From Affinundibacterium flavidum (lineage in GTDB: Bacteria; Pseudomonadota; Gammaproteobacteria; Burkholderiales; Burkholderiaceae_D), in the NCBI RefSeq assembly GCF_014284175.1, contig NZ_JACOGA010000013.1:1-64000 (forward strand): 64,000 nucleotides of DNA, read 5' to 3'. This document shows, piece by piece, positions 33,893 to 43,047 of this stretch; the first letter of the stretch is position 1; each line of letters begins with the position of its first letter. The notes under the pieces are model-generated. The model was given only the letters and a program-made list of their open reading frames with translations. It was not told where the DNA came from and did no database searches. The translations under genes were made by a program, and so were the position numbers.

Positions 33893-34518
33893 AAAAAATC
33901 GTCATCCTTATTTCTGGACGCGGTAGCAATATGCAAGCCATCGTCCAAGCCTCACAATCCCAGCAATGGCCAGCACAAATCGCAGCAGTGATCAGTAACA
34001 AGCCTGATGCAGCTGGCTTGGCTTATGCCGCTAGTCAAGGCATTCCTACCGTGGTGGTGGAAAGCAAAGCCTTCCCGAACCGAGAAAGTTTTGATGCTGC
34101 GTTACAGCAAGCGATTGATAGTTTTCAAGCCGATTTAGTGGTGCTTGCTGGCTTTATGCGCATCTTGACGCCGCAATTTGTTCAGTATTATGAAAACCGC
34201 ATTATGAATATTCATCCATCCTTGCTACCTAGCTTTGTTGGATTGCATACGCATCAGCAAGCTTTGGATGCCGGCGTGAAATTTCATGGCGCGACGGTGC
34301 ATTTTGTCACAGCTGAATTGGATCACGGACCTATCATTGACCAAGCTTGTGTACGCATCGAACATGGCGACACCGAAGACACCTTGGCGCAGAAATTACT
34401 CGTCAAAGAACATCAAATTTATCCACGCGCCGTGCGTTTATTCGTTGAAGGCAAATTAGTGGTTGAAGGCAATCGCGTGATTGTTAATGGATCAGAAGCA
34501 GATAGCTGCGCGATCTAA
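33889..34518 (+). CDS. purN: phosphoribosylglycinamide formyltransferase
   Basis: Transfers a formyl group from 10-formyl-THF to GAR in de novo purine synthesis. KKIVILISGRGSNMQAIV opens the protein with the phosphate loop. LAGFMRILTPQFV and NIHPSLLPSFVGLHTHQQAL (with catalytic Asn and His) and VTAELDHGPIIDQA (with Asp) follow. The frame is open back to 33820, but that part reads through the terminator, so I chose the ATG at 33889 (209 residues, the normal length). The RsmB-like gene begins 21 bases downstream. Confidence 0.95.
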   Translation: MKKIVILISGRGSNMQAIVQASQSQQWPAQIAAVISNKPDAAGLAYAASQGIPTVVVESKAFPNRESFDAALQQAIDSFQADLVVLAGFMRILTPQFVQYYENRIMNIHPSLLPSFVGLHTHQQALDAGVKFHGATVHFVTAELDHGPIIDQACVRIEHGDTEDTLAQKLLVKEHQIYPRAVRLFVEGKLVVEGNRVIVNGSEADSCAI

Positions 34519-34539
34519 TCGTATTTACAGAGGAAGAAC

Positions 34540-35844
34540 ATGAGATTACCACCAGCCATGATAGGCCATACCGAAGCCGTTTTGCGTGAAGTTTTGCGCT
34601 TTACTGGTCCTGCTGACGGCACTTTATCGCGCTACTTTAGAGAGAATCCGCGTCTTGGCGGACGCGAGCGCGGTGTGATTGCCGAAGCGATTTATGGCTT
34701 GTTGCGCAATAAGAGCGTGTACACCAGTTTTTCTGAATCTGGTACAGGCTCCGCTATGCGCCGCATCACTTTGTTAGGTTTGGCTGATGCCGTTGGTATC
34801 GATGCATTAGGTGGCCTGAGCGAAGAAGAAGATGTCTGGTTGCGTCGTGTGATGGAAGTTGACCGTAGTCACTTACCGTTAGCATTGAAATCGAATATGC
34901 CAGAATGGTTGTGGCAAAAACTCTCGGCCAAATTTGGCGATGAAGAAGCCATGAAATTGGCGACTGCATTGAATACGCCAGCCTCCTTGGATCTGCGTGT
35001 GAATGCCTTGAAATCCAACCGGGAAGACGTGATCGTTTCCTTAGCACAAGCACCGATTTTGGCTGAAGCGACTCCGTACTCTGCACTGGGTTTGCGCATC
35101 ATCAAAAAACCATCTATACAAAATCTACCTTTGTTTAAAGATGGCACCATCGAGGTGCAGGATGAAGGTAGCCAAGTGTTGGCGCAATTGCTAGGTGCGA
35201 AACGCGGTGAAATGGTCGCCGATTTCTGTGCTGGTGCAGGTGGCAAAACTTTGGCACTAGGCGCGGCGATGCGTAACACGGGTCGTTTATATGCCTTCGA
35301 TATTTCTGAAAAACGTTTGGCGAAATTGAAACCGCGCTTAGCACGCAGTGGTTTATCGAACGTGCATCCAGTGGTGATTGCACATGAGCGTGATGCCAAG
35401 ATCAAGCGTTTAGCCGGTAAGTTAGATCGCGTGTTAGTCGATGCTCCCTGCAGCGGCTTGGGTACTTTGCGTCGGAATCCTGATGTGAAATGGCGTCAGA
35501 CTCAGGCTGGGGTTGCAGAATTAAACGTCAAACAAGCATCGATTTTGGATAGCGCTGCACGCCTGGTAAAAGGCGGTGGCCGCTTGGTGTATGCAACTTG
35601 CAGTATTCTCGATGAAGAAAATGAAGGCATCGTCGAGCAATTCTTAGCGACACATCCAGATTTTAGTTTGCTGCCAGCTTCCCAAGTATTGGAAGAACAA
35701 AAAATCCAACTAGAAATGGGTGATTATCTGAAGCTCTATCCGCATGTACACAATACCGATGGCTTCTTTGCCGCCGTATTTCAGCGTAATAAAGTTGCGC
35801 CGAAATCAGAAGCTGTGGCTCAGGCTGAAGTTGAAGCTGAATAA
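34540..35844 (+). CDS. RsmB/NOP family rRNA (cytosine-C5) methyltransferase
   Basis: SAM-dependent RNA methyltransferase. The N-terminal third is NusB-like (GTLSRYFRENPRLGGRERGV). The catalytic domain has SAM motif VADFCAGAGGKTLALG, the VDAPCSGLGTLRRNPD motif (catalytic or release Cys) and LVYATCSILDEENE (nucleophile Cys). At 434 residues it is full length. E. coli RsmB methylates C967 of 16S rRNA; whether this is RsmB itself or a paralogue is uncertain. It follows purN closely and is likely co-transcribed. The tail is Glu/Ala rich. Confidence 0.9.
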   Translation: MRLPPAMIGHTEAVLREVLRFTGPADGTLSRYFRENPRLGGRERGVIAEAIYGLLRNKSVYTSFSESGTGSAMRRITLLGLADAVGIDALGGLSEEEDVWLRRVMEVDRSHLPLALKSNMPEWLWQKLSAKFGDEEAMKLATALNTPASLDLRVNALKSNREDVIVSLAQAPILAEATPYSALGLRIIKKPSIQNLPLFKDGTIEVQDEGSQVLAQLLGAKRGEMVADFCAGAGGKTLALGAAMRNTGRLYAFDISEKRLAKLKPRLARSGLSNVHPVVIAHERDAKIKRLAGKLDRVLVDAPCSGLGTLRRNPDVKWRQTQAGVAELNVKQASILDSAARLVKGGGRLVYATCSILDEENEGIVEQFLATHPDFSLLPASQVLEEQKIQLEMGDYLKLYPHVHNTDGFFAAVFQRNKVAPKSEAVAQAEVEAE

Positions 35845-35943
35845 TTTTTAAACTCCGTATTGACAATCAGTTTTCAAAAATAGTTTTATCTTAGGTTGGC
35901 AGTTTTGTTTAAAACAATCGCGCAAGTCTCGTCCATGGGAATT

Positions 35944-37245
35944 ATGGAAACACAATCTTTGACACGATTAATCGCTGAAATATCGACTGACTTGGGTACG
36001 ATCGGTCTTTTATTTCAGCTGCTCGCTTTGTCGACCTGTTTTGTGCTCGCCTGGTTTTTATCACGGAGTATCCAGCGTTTTTTCGCCAAGGTGGATCACA
36101 CCTCCGGCGTGATTAAAATTGGCGTTGAGAGCTTTTCACGTGTCTTGTGGCCGCTGCTTGCCTTGGTCTTTTTGTTTCTGGCTAAACTGATTATTGGCAG
36201 GTATCAACATACAGGCTTGTTGAAATTATTTTTCCCCATCTTGGGCTCTTTTGCCTTGATACGTTTTAGTTTTTATGTCTTTCGCCGTGCCTTTGTGCGC
36301 GATGGTACGGTCGGCAACACTTTACAAATCTTTGAAAAAATCTTTGCTGCGCTGGTTTGGCTGGGTTTGGTTTTGCATTTCACTGGCATGTGGGAAGAAA
36401 TTTCCCTGGCTTTAGAAGAAGTTGTTTTGCCACTTGGTAAGAGCAAAGTATCCTTGCTGGCAATTTTGCAGGGCATCGCATCGGTCGCCTTAACGGTGAT
36501 CTTGGCATTGTGGGTCAGCGCAATGCTGGAAGCGCGCCTGATGCTGATACCGAGTATGCATTCTTCGCTCAAAGTCGTCTTGTCGCGTTTAGGACGTGCC
36601 ATTTTTATTCTGATGGCGATATTGGTTAGTTTGTCCCTGGTCGGAATTGATTTGACTGTGCTATCCGTTTTTGGCGGGGCTCTTGGGGTTGGTTTGGGTC
36701 TTGGTTTGCAAAGAATTACCAGTAGTTATGTGTCAGGTTTCATTATTTTGTTTGATCGTAGTTTATCTATCGGCGACATGATTACAGTTGATAAATTTAG
36801 TGGTTGTGTGACGCAGATTAATACCCGTTATACCGTGCTAAAAGGTTTGGATGGCGTTGAGTCAATTATTCCGAATGAAATGCTGGTCTCTAATCCTGTA
36901 CAAAATCTTTCCTTGACGGATCGCGCTGTAGTGCTTACAACGGACTTTACAGTTGCTTACGACACTGATCTGGATAGTTTGCTGCTCGCCCTGATGGAGG
37001 TTGCTGCCAGCGTGCCGCGAGTTTCGAAAAATATTGAGACATCGGCATATCTGTTGCGCTTTGGCGCTGATGGATTTGAAGTGCGCGTTGGTTTTTGGAT
37101 AGAAGATCCGGAAAATGGTCGTACCAATGTGATTTCTGGGGTGAACCGGGCAATTTGGACTTTGCTTAAAGAGCGTGGAGTAGAATTGCCTTATCCACAA
37201 CGCGAAATTACTGTATTTCAGGCGCAAACGAAAACTCAGACTTGA
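35944..37245 (+). CDS. MscS family mechanosensitive ion channel
   Basis: Inner-membrane channel of the MscS superfamily with several extra helices before the core. Hydrophobic segments include IGLLFQLLALSTCFVLAWFL, WPLLALVFLFLAKLI, LLAILQGIASVALTVILALW and AIFILMAILVSLSLV. The pore helix region GALGVGLGLGLQRITSSYVS and the beta domain DRSLSIGDMITVDKFSG and IPNEMLVSNPVQN are typical. The start is unclear: ATG at 35944 or 35935, or TTG at 35905 or 35896. None has a strong Shine-Dalgarno; I chose 35944. It probably releases solutes on osmotic downshock, though this subgroup is poorly studied. Confidence 0.88.
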   Translation: METQSLTRLIAEISTDLGTIGLLFQLLALSTCFVLAWFLSRSIQRFFAKVDHTSGVIKIGVESFSRVLWPLLALVFLFLAKLIIGRYQHTGLLKLFFPILGSFALIRFSFYVFRRAFVRDGTVGNTLQIFEKIFAALVWLGLVLHFTGMWEEISLALEEVVLPLGKSKVSLLAILQGIASVALTVILALWVSAMLEARLMLIPSMHSSLKVVLSRLGRAIFILMAILVSLSLVGIDLTVLSVFGGALGVGLGLGLQRITSSYVSGFIILFDRSLSIGDMITVDKFSGCVTQINTRYTVLKGLDGVESIIPNEMLVSNPVQNLSLTDRAVVLTTDFTVAYDTDLDSLLLALMEVAASVPRVSKNIETSAYLLRFGADGFEVRVGFWIEDPENGRTNVISGVNRAIWTLLKERGVELPYPQREITVFQAQTKTQT

Positions 37246-37330
37246 ATCAGCGTAAAATAAGAATGTTTTTGAGAAATTTTGCATGCCGATTTCTGCCTGC
37301 ATAAAATAGTGTTTTAGGAGTAGTTATATT

Positions 37331-38533
37331 TTGAGTAATTTTATTGATCTTGTTGTTGACTTCTTGAGCAATGGCTTTACCCGTGCTTCTAGTTGGCAGG
37401 TATTTATTTTTACTATGGTGGTCACGCATATCACCATCGCCAGCGTCACGATTTTTTTGCATCGTTGCCAAGCGCATCGCGCCTTAGAACTGCATGCGAT
37501 TCCTAGTCATTTTTTCCGTTTTTGGCTGTGGTTAACGACCGGTCAAGTAACGAAAGAATGGGCAGCTGTACACCGTAAGCATCACGCAAAATGCGAAACT
37601 GAAGAAGATCCGCACAGTCCTGTGACACGCGGCATCAAGAAGGTATTGTTAGAAGGTGCAGAGTTATATCGTACCGAATCTAAGAATTTAGAAACTATTA
37701 GTAAGTATGGTCACGGCACGCCAGATGACTGGATGGAGCGTAACTTGTACACGCGTTTTAGCTGGCAAGGTGTAGCGCTGATGTTGATTATTGATTTTAT
37801 GTTGTTTGGCGTGATCGGCGTAACGGTATGGGCAGTGCAAATGTTGTGGATCCCAATTACTGCGGCTGGCATTATTAATGGCATCGGTCACTACTGGGGC
37901 TATCGCAATTATGAATGCGCCGATGCAGCGACGAATATTGTGCCTTGGGGTATTTTGATTGGTGGTGAAGAGCTGCATAATAATCATCATACATTTGGAA
38001 CTTCAGCTAAGTTATCCTCGAAATGGTATGAGTTTGATATAGGTTGGGGATATATCCGCACCTTGGAAATCATCGGTTTGGCAAAGGTCAAAAAAGTCGC
38101 ACCACAACCTAAGTTTGATGCATCCAAGATGGTGGTTGATGTTGAAACTCTGCAGGCGGTGATTACCAATCGTTATGATGTGATGGCAAAGTATGCAAAG
38201 TCTTTGAAAAAAACTTGGCGCGCTGAGTTGCAACAGTTGCGTGACAATGCGCACTTTGAAAAAGGATTCTTGAAGGCGGTAAAGAAGAGTCTGCAACGTG
38301 AACCAGCAAAGTTGGAAGCACCACAACAGCAACAACTGGTCGAACTCTTTGCTCATAGTGCCGCTTTGAAAACCATGCATGATATGCGCGTGGAATTGAA
38401 TGCGATTTGGGAGCGTTCAAGTGCGACTCGTGAGCAATTGGTCGCGCAGTTACAAGATTGGTGTCAGCGTGCCGAAGCTTCTGGCATTAATACGCTGCAG
38501 GAATTTTCTTTGCGTTTGCGTAGTTACGCGTAA
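37331..38533 (+). CDS. acyl desaturase (membrane di-iron, delta-9 type)
   Basis: Membrane fatty-acid desaturase introducing a double bond in acyl chains. The three histidine boxes are HRCQAH (44-49), HRKHH (81-85) and HNNHH (about 217), each in the normal spacing, with hydrophobic pairs between. DPHSPVTRGIKKVL is typical of bacterial acyl-CoA desaturases. After residue 250 it has a helical, charged tail of about 140 residues. It starts with TTG at 37331 behind AGGAG (37317-37321); the first ATG would cut into the first helix. A terminator follows at 38555. Confidence 0.92.
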   Translation: MSNFIDLVVDFLSNGFTRASSWQVFIFTMVVTHITIASVTIFLHRCQAHRALELHAIPSHFFRFWLWLTTGQVTKEWAAVHRKHHAKCETEEDPHSPVTRGIKKVLLEGAELYRTESKNLETISKYGHGTPDDWMERNLYTRFSWQGVALMLIIDFMLFGVIGVTVWAVQMLWIPITAAGIINGIGHYWGYRNYECADAATNIVPWGILIGGEELHNNHHTFGTSAKLSSKWYEFDIGWGYIRTLEIIGLAKVKKVAPQPKFDASKMVVDVETLQAVITNRYDVMAKYAKSLKKTWRAELQQLRDNAHFEKGFLKAVKKSLQREPAKLEAPQQQQLVELFAHSAALKTMHDMRVELNAIWERSSATREQLVAQLQDWCQRAEASGINTLQEFSLRLRSYA

Positions 38534-38554
38534 GGCTAATTCTTAAACATTCAG

Positions 38555-38583
38555 AAAATGGCGCCGATGGTGCCATTTTTTTT
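38555..38583 (+). terminator. intrinsic terminator of the desaturase gene
   Basis: AAAATGGCGCC pairs with GGTGCCATTTT around GAT with one mismatch, followed by T. Confidence 0.8.
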
Positions 38584-38634
38584 GTCCCAATAATTCGATA
38601 GTAGGTCGCAAGAATATAGGTGGATTTGTTTGTA

Positions 38635-38688
38635 GCTCAATTATCGGCTCAATTGTCAGCTCAATTTTCGGCTCAATTGTCAGCTCAA
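38635..38688. repeat. 12-bp tandem repeat, 4.5 copies
   Basis: The unit GCTCAATT-x-TC-A/G is repeated at 38635, 38647, 38659, 38671, with a partial fifth copy at 38683. Alternate copies are nearly identical, so a 24-base double unit was probably duplicated. It lies between the desaturase terminator and the rpmG terminator. I see nothing else in this 316-base spacer. Confidence 0.85.
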
Positions 38689-38784
38689 ATATAAGTCATG
38701 CGGATGCTGAGCGATCAATCCAATCAATTAAAAAGAATGTTTGTATCTGGCTAGTTGAATATCTAAAGCGCAAATCAACAGACG

Positions 38785-38817
38785 AAAAAAAACCTGCGAA
38801 ATTTCGCAGGTTTTTTT
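38785..38817 (-). terminator. intrinsic terminator of rpmB-rpmG
   Basis: AACCTGCGAAA and TTTCGCAGGTT form an uninterrupted palindrome at 38791-38812, with A-run and T-run flanks, so it can act on both strands. Confidence 0.9.
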
Positions 38818-38849
38818 GACATTCTACTAAAACTAGAATCAAGCAAAGC

Positions 38850-39017
38850 TTACTTGATTTTTGTTTCTTTGTAGATAACGTGCTTACGTGCCTTTGGATC
38901 AAATTTCATGATCTCCATTTTTTCAGGCATCGTACGTTTGTTTTTTGATGTCGTGTAGAAGTGACCTGTACCAGCAGTCGATTCTAATTTGATTTTGTCG
39001 CGACCAGATTTAGCCAT
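38850..39017 (-). CDS. rpmG: 50S ribosomal protein L33
   Basis: 55 residues, too short for many ORF calls. It begins MAKSGRDKIKLESTAGTGHF and ends RKHVIYKETKIK, the typical L33 of betaproteobacteria without the zinc Cys pairs. It lies 26 bases after rpmB and shares its promoter. A strong terminator lies at 38785-38817. Confidence 0.97.
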   Translation of the reverse strand: MAKSGRDKIKLESTAGTGHFYTTSKNKRTMPEKMEIMKFDPKARKHVIYKETKIK

Positions 39018-39043
39018 GATATTTTCCTAAAAATAGTTTCTGC

Positions 39044-39280
39044 TTAAACTTTTTCGCCGCGAGCACGCATGTCGACTAAAACGGCATCGATACCGATTTT
39101 GTCAACTACACGCAAACCTGCGTTAGACAAACGCAGGGAAACCCAGCGATTTTCTGATTCTACGAAAAAGCGACGATTTTGCAGGTTAGGCAAAAAGCGA
39201 CGTTTAGTTTTGTTGTTCGCATGGGAAACGTTGTTGCCAACCATTGGCCCCTTCCCAGTAACTTGGCATACACGCGCCAT
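39044..39280 (-). CDS. rpmB: 50S ribosomal protein L28
   Basis: 78 residues from the ATG at 39280, following AAGGAGC. MARVCQVTGKGPMVGNNVSH is the L28 signature, and the NKTKRRFLPNLQNRRFFVES region is typical. The frame continues upstream to 39349, but that part lies across the promoter. It is the first gene of the rpmB-rpmG operon. Confidence 0.97.
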   Translation of the reverse strand: MARVCQVTGKGPMVGNNVSHANNKTKRRFLPNLQNRRFFVESENRWVSLRLSNAGLRVVDKIGIDAVLVDMRARGEKV

Positions 39281-39320
39281 GTTTAGCTCCTTAATGATTT
39301 CCGAAATTGGAAAAAACGAA

Positions 39321-39349
39321 AGTATAACGAAAAAACTTTGAAATATCAA
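39321..39349 (-). promoter_or_regulatory. rpmB promoter
   Basis: On the minus strand TTGATA (39344-39349) and TATACT (39321-39326) are separated by exactly 17 bases, about 40 bases before the ATG. The spacer is T-rich. Confidence 0.75.
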
Positions 39350-39432
39350 CGACTTGTGAAAAACAATTGTGTCTTTTTGTCGTTCGTAAATTTAACAATT
39401 TAAATTTCTCCTGTGTAAACCGCTACTTAGAC

Positions 39433-40107
39433 TCATATTTGCCCATTTTCTGCAAAAGAGTAAACCTTGTTGCTAGCGACTATAAAGTGGTCAAGTACGC
39501 GTATATCGACCAGAGCGAGTGCAGATTTCAAGGTTTGAGTCAGGGTTAAGTCTGCGGAGCTAGGGCCAGGAGAGCCGGACGGATGATTGTGAGCGAGAAT
39601 CACGCTGGCAGCGTTGTGGCTAAGTGCGCTTTTGACGACTTCGCGTGGGTAGACGCTGGCATGGCTCAAGCTGCCGCGAAATAATTCTTGTCCTATGATC
39701 AGGCGATTTTTCACGTCTAAAAATAAAACCGTGAAAGATTCATAATGCTTATTGCCGATTTCCAGTTGCAAGTATTGGCGTACCGCTTGTGGCGAGGAGA
39801 GCGATGAACTAGTTTGCAATTCTTCTGAAATCGAACGTTTGGCTAATTCTAATACTGCCTGCAATTGCGCGTATTTTGCACTACCCAAACCATGTACTTT
39901 GGCAAAATCAGTCAAATTGGCACCGAATAATGCGCGTAAAGAACCAAATTGCATCAACATATCGCGCCCCAGATCAACGGCACTTTTCCCTTTGACGCCC
40001 ACACGTAGAAAAACCGACAGTAATTCCGCATCCGATAATGCGGTTGCTCCATGCCGGATTAGTCGTTCACGCGGACGTTGTTCTTCTGGCCAATGATTGA
40101 TTCCCAT
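39433..40107 (-). CDS. radC: RadC/JAB domain protein
   Basis: MPN/JAB-domain protein historically named RadC; a repair role in E. coli is disputed. The N-terminal helix-hairpin-helix (LRALFGANLTDFAKVHGLGS) is followed by the metal motif VILAHNHPSGSPGPSSAD (H-x-H and Asp). SHASVYPREVVKSALSHNAA is the conserved region before it. The 224 residues are complete. It diverges from fkpB at 40206. No partner suggests a process. Confidence 0.93.
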   Translation of the reverse strand: MGINHWPEEQRPRERLIRHGATALSDAELLSVFLRVGVKGKSAVDLGRDMLMQFGSLRALFGANLTDFAKVHGLGSAKYAQLQAVLELAKRSISEELQTSSSLSSPQAVRQYLQLEIGNKHYESFTVLFLDVKNRLIIGQELFRGSLSHASVYPREVVKSALSHNAASVILAHNHPSGSPGPSSADLTLTQTLKSALALVDIRVLDHFIVASNKVYSFAENGQI

Positions 40108-40205
40108 CGTCTTTCTATACCTTTCGTTTTGCAGAGCGAAGCTTTTCCGCCTCGTCTGACTTACAATAGCGGTTTGCTAGTTCTCAAATAAGTTGAAATT
40201 AAATT

Positions 40206-40661
40206 ATGTCTGAAAAGTCTATACTTGTCGTTAACAATGGTGCGTATTTAACCTTGCATTACCGTCTTGCAACACTAGATGGCGAGGATATTATTTCGAC
40301 TTTTCACGAAAGTCCTGCGACTTTGCTATTGGGGCAAGGTCAACTTGCACCTAACCTAGAGCAGGCATTGCTCGGTTTGGAAGAGGGTTCTCATACCACG
40401 CAAGAATTAACGCCTGAACAGGCTTTTGGTGTGCGCAATCCAGATCTGATTCAACGAGTGTCTTTGAAAACCTTGCGTGAAAATTCTGCCTTTGGTGAAC
40501 AGTTCAAGGTTGGCGATTTGATAGATTTTTCTGCGCCATCCGGCGGCAAATTTGCAGGTGTAATTCAGGAGCTGGATGAAGATTCGGCCTTGTTTGACTT
40601 CAATCATCCCTTGGCAGGGCAGCGTATGCTATTTGAAGTTAAAATTATCGGTATTTTGTAA
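40206..40661 (+). CDS. fkpB: FKBP-type peptidyl-prolyl isomerase (SlpA-like)
   Basis: Cytoplasmic SlpA/FkpB-type prolyl isomerase and chaperone. The FKBP half (about 10-70 and 130-151) flanks an insert-in-flap domain. LTLHYRLATLDGEDIISTF, PATLLLGQGQLAPNLEQAL, LTPEQAFGVRN and NHPLAGQRMLFEVKI are family motifs. The 151 residues are normal. It lies just before ispH, as in E. coli, and is likely co-transcribed. A 9-base tandem repeat fills the spacer. Confidence 0.93.
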   Translation: MSEKSILVVNNGAYLTLHYRLATLDGEDIISTFHESPATLLLGQGQLAPNLEQALLGLEEGSHTTQELTPEQAFGVRNPDLIQRVSLKTLRENSAFGEQFKVGDLIDFSAPSGGKFAGVIQELDEDSALFDFNHPLAGQRMLFEVKIIGIL

Positions 40662-40667
40662 TTAGTC

Positions 40668-40712
40668 TATTTAGTCAATTTAGCCAATTTAGCCAATTTA
40701 GCCAATTTAGCA
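40668..40712 (+). repeat. 9-bp tandem repeat abutting the ispH start codon
   Basis: AATTTAGCC is repeated: TATTTAGTC at 40668, then three exact copies from 40677 and AATTTAGCA at 40704. The ispH ATG is at 40716, so the repeats occupy the usual ribosome-binding position. No Shine-Dalgarno sequence is present. Confidence 0.88.
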
Positions 40713-40715
40713 CCC

Positions 40716-41738
40716 ATGAGCACAACAGTTAATTCATCAACAAGTCCAATAATGCAAACAATCGCGCAAGACACCCAGCAAGAAACTAAGCAGGAAACCA
40801 AGCAGGAAATTCTGTTAGCTCAACCACGCGGTTTTTGCGCTGGTGTGGATCGTGCCATTGATATAGTGGAGTTGGCCTTAGCCCAATTCGGTGCGCCGAT
40901 TTATGTGCGTCACGAAATCGTGCATAACGCTTATGTGGTCAATGATCTACGCGAAAAAGGTGCGATTTTTATCGAAGAGTTAGATGATGTGCCCGCGGGG
41001 AATACACTGATTTTTTCCGCACACGGGGTATCTCAAGCGATACGTGAAGATGCAGAAAAACGTGGCTTGAAAATTTTTGATGCGACTTGCCCTTTGGTGA
41101 CCAAAGTCCATATTGAAGTTTCAAAGATGCGTAAAGAAGGCCGCGAGATCATCATGATTGGGCACCAGGGGCATCCTGAGGTTGAAGGTACGATGGGCCA
41201 GAGCGAAGGGGGGATGTATTTGGTCGAGACGGTGGAAGATGTGGTCAACTTGCAAGTGGATGATCCATCTTTGCTAGCCTATGTGTCACAAACCACTTTG
41301 TCCGTTGATGATACTGCTGACATTATCGCAGCCCTTAAAAATAAATTCCCACTGATCGCCGAGCCTAAAAAAGGTGATATTTGTTACGCCACCACGAATC
41401 GTCAGGCGGCGGTTAAATTTATGGCACCGCAAGTTGATTTAGTCATTGTGGTGGGAAGTAAAAATAGCTCAAACTCAAATCGTTTGCGAGAAGTCGCTGA
41501 GAAAATGGGGACGACGGCCTATATGGTAGATAAAGCCGAGGACATCAATCCCGCGTGGCTGGAGAACTGTGTGCGAGTAGGTGTGACGGCGGGCGCTTCC
41601 GCACCAGAAATTTTAGTGAATCAAGTAATTGATCAACTCAAAGAATTTGGTGTGAAAAGTGTTCGCGCTTTGGATGGAGAAGAGGAAAATGTGACTTTTC
41701 CTCTGCCTAAGGGTTTGAGCAATTCGGCAAAAACCTAG
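40716..41738 (+). CDS. ispH: 4-hydroxy-3-methylbut-2-enyl diphosphate reductase
   Basis: Last enzyme of the MEP isoprenoid pathway, an iron-sulfur protein. The cluster Cys are Cys41 (PRGFCAGVDRA), Cys125 (FDATCPLVTK) and Cys223 (GDICYATTNRQ). The HEIVHNAYVV, SAHGVS and GVTAGASAPE motifs are present. The family usually starts with about two residues before ILLAQPRGFCAG; here about 30 extra residues precede it and include ETKQETKQE, encoded by short repeats. A later start (ATG at 40752) would remove only 12 of them. The extension may be real or the true start may be non-AUG. Confidence 0.95.
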   Translation: MSTTVNSSTSPIMQTIAQDTQQETKQETKQEILLAQPRGFCAGVDRAIDIVELALAQFGAPIYVRHEIVHNAYVVNDLREKGAIFIEELDDVPAGNTLIFSAHGVSQAIREDAEKRGLKIFDATCPLVTKVHIEVSKMRKEGREIIMIGHQGHPEVEGTMGQSEGGMYLVETVEDVVNLQVDDPSLLAYVSQTTLSVDDTADIIAALKNKFPLIAEPKKGDICYATTNRQAAVKFMAPQVDLVIVVGSKNSSNSNRLREVAEKMGTTAYMVDKAEDINPAWLENCVRVGVTAGASAPEILVNQVIDQLKEFGVKSVRALDGEEENVTFPLPKGLSNSAKT

Positions 41739-41814
41739 GTTGGATTAGGGATGCGGGAGTGCTTGAGTGTGCTTCTGATTTTCATCAAGATCTGTCTAGT
41801 CGAATCTTGCTAGC

Positions 41815-43029
41815 TTAATCGAAAAAAGAATGAAGTGCGGCTTTCAGCTCCTGATTGTCGCAACGACTGACGCGCACTATTGGTGTTTTATGCCAGTCGG
41901 CGAAAGCCTGTAAAGTTTTTGCCAAATCTTTGCTCAATGCTTCACTGAACTTGACGTTGCCTTCTAGATGCAAAGCCTTAATTTCCATTATTTTTTCTTT
42001 TCTATGGGCTTTGGCATCCACGCGTCCAATGAGTTTTCCTCGGCGTAAAATTGGTAAAGTAAAGTAGCCGTATTGCCGCTTCGCTTCGGGCGTATAGCAT
42101 TCGAGACGATAATCGAAATCGAAAAATTCTAAAGCACGTTTTCTATCCCACACCACAGGATCAAAAGGCGACAATAAACAGGTATGGGTGGCGCGCAATT
42201 GTCCGGCTTTCGCTTGTTCAACTAGTGATGCTCGTTGCGGATGATAATAGGCGGGTTCAGTCCATCCATCTACTGCAATTTTTTGTAGTAATCCTTGCTG
42301 ATATAGGCTTTCAGCTTGTATCGCGGGGGATAGTTTTTTCATGCGAAAATAATCAGCAATCCAGCTTGCTTTACAAATGCCTAAAGCATAGACGGCATCT
42401 AATACCTGATTGCGTTGATCATCTACGAGCTTACCTAAATCACGTTTGTCATTCCAGTTGGGATGAACACGTTCAGTTAAATCGTACACGCGTTGAAATT
42501 TCTGGCGTCGTGCGACCATCACTTTGCCGGTTGTGAACAGTACTTCGAGTGAGCGTTTTTCTGGTTTCCATTCCCACCAACCACCAGCCTTGCCATCGGT
42601 GCGCTCGAAATCCGCAGAGCGGCACGCACCGAATTCTTTGATGTGTTTCAGAACTTGCTTGACGTGATTGGCGTTTTCTTGCAGCCAAGTTTGATTGTAT
42701 TTCCAACCCATGCCTTCTGGCTTGAGCATTTGATGACGATAGCGACCAAAGCTTTCTATAGGCAGAAAGCAAGCTTCGTGTGACCAGTATTCAAATAGTC
42801 TGCCTTCATCAAGATGCTGTTCCAGCCATTCTTGTTGATAGTCACCCAGGCGGCTCCACAACACCAGATAGGGACTGCGAGCGACGACATGGATGGTGTC
42901 AATCTGTAGCACACCCATGTTTTGTATGGTCGCTAAGACTGCTTGTTTGTCAGCGGTTTGTTTGGGTGCAGTCAATAAGCCTTGTGCGGCTAGATGGATG
43001 TTTCTGGCGGCGGTCAGGCTTATTGTCAT
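41815..43029 (-). CDS. YcaQ-like winged-helix DNA glycosylase family protein
   Basis: HTH_42 superfamily protein. E. coli YcaQ (AlkX) unhooks DNA interstrand crosslinks. The Q-x-D motif associated with this subgroup is visible in LQIDTIHVVARSPYLVLWSR (about residues 36-55). LFEYWSHEACFLPIE and LLSPFDPVVWDRKRALEFFDF are family motifs. The protein is 404 residues, full length. It converges with ispH and lies 18 bases past trpS in the same direction, so it may be read with it. Confidence 0.88.
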   Translation of the reverse strand: MTISLTAARNIHLAAQGLLTAPKQTADKQAVLATIQNMGVLQIDTIHVVARSPYLVLWSRLGDYQQEWLEQHLDEGRLFEYWSHEACFLPIESFGRYRHQMLKPEGMGWKYNQTWLQENANHVKQVLKHIKEFGACRSADFERTDGKAGGWWEWKPEKRSLEVLFTTGKVMVARRQKFQRVYDLTERVHPNWNDKRDLGKLVDDQRNQVLDAVYALGICKASWIADYFRMKKLSPAIQAESLYQQGLLQKIAVDGWTEPAYYHPQRASLVEQAKAGQLRATHTCLLSPFDPVVWDRKRALEFFDFDYRLECYTPEAKRQYGYFTLPILRRGKLIGRVDAKAHRKEKIMEIKALHLEGNVKFSEALSKDLAKTLQAFADWHKTPIVRVSRCDNQELKAALHSFFD

Positions 43030-43047
43030 CGTATTTTAGGTGTCAGC

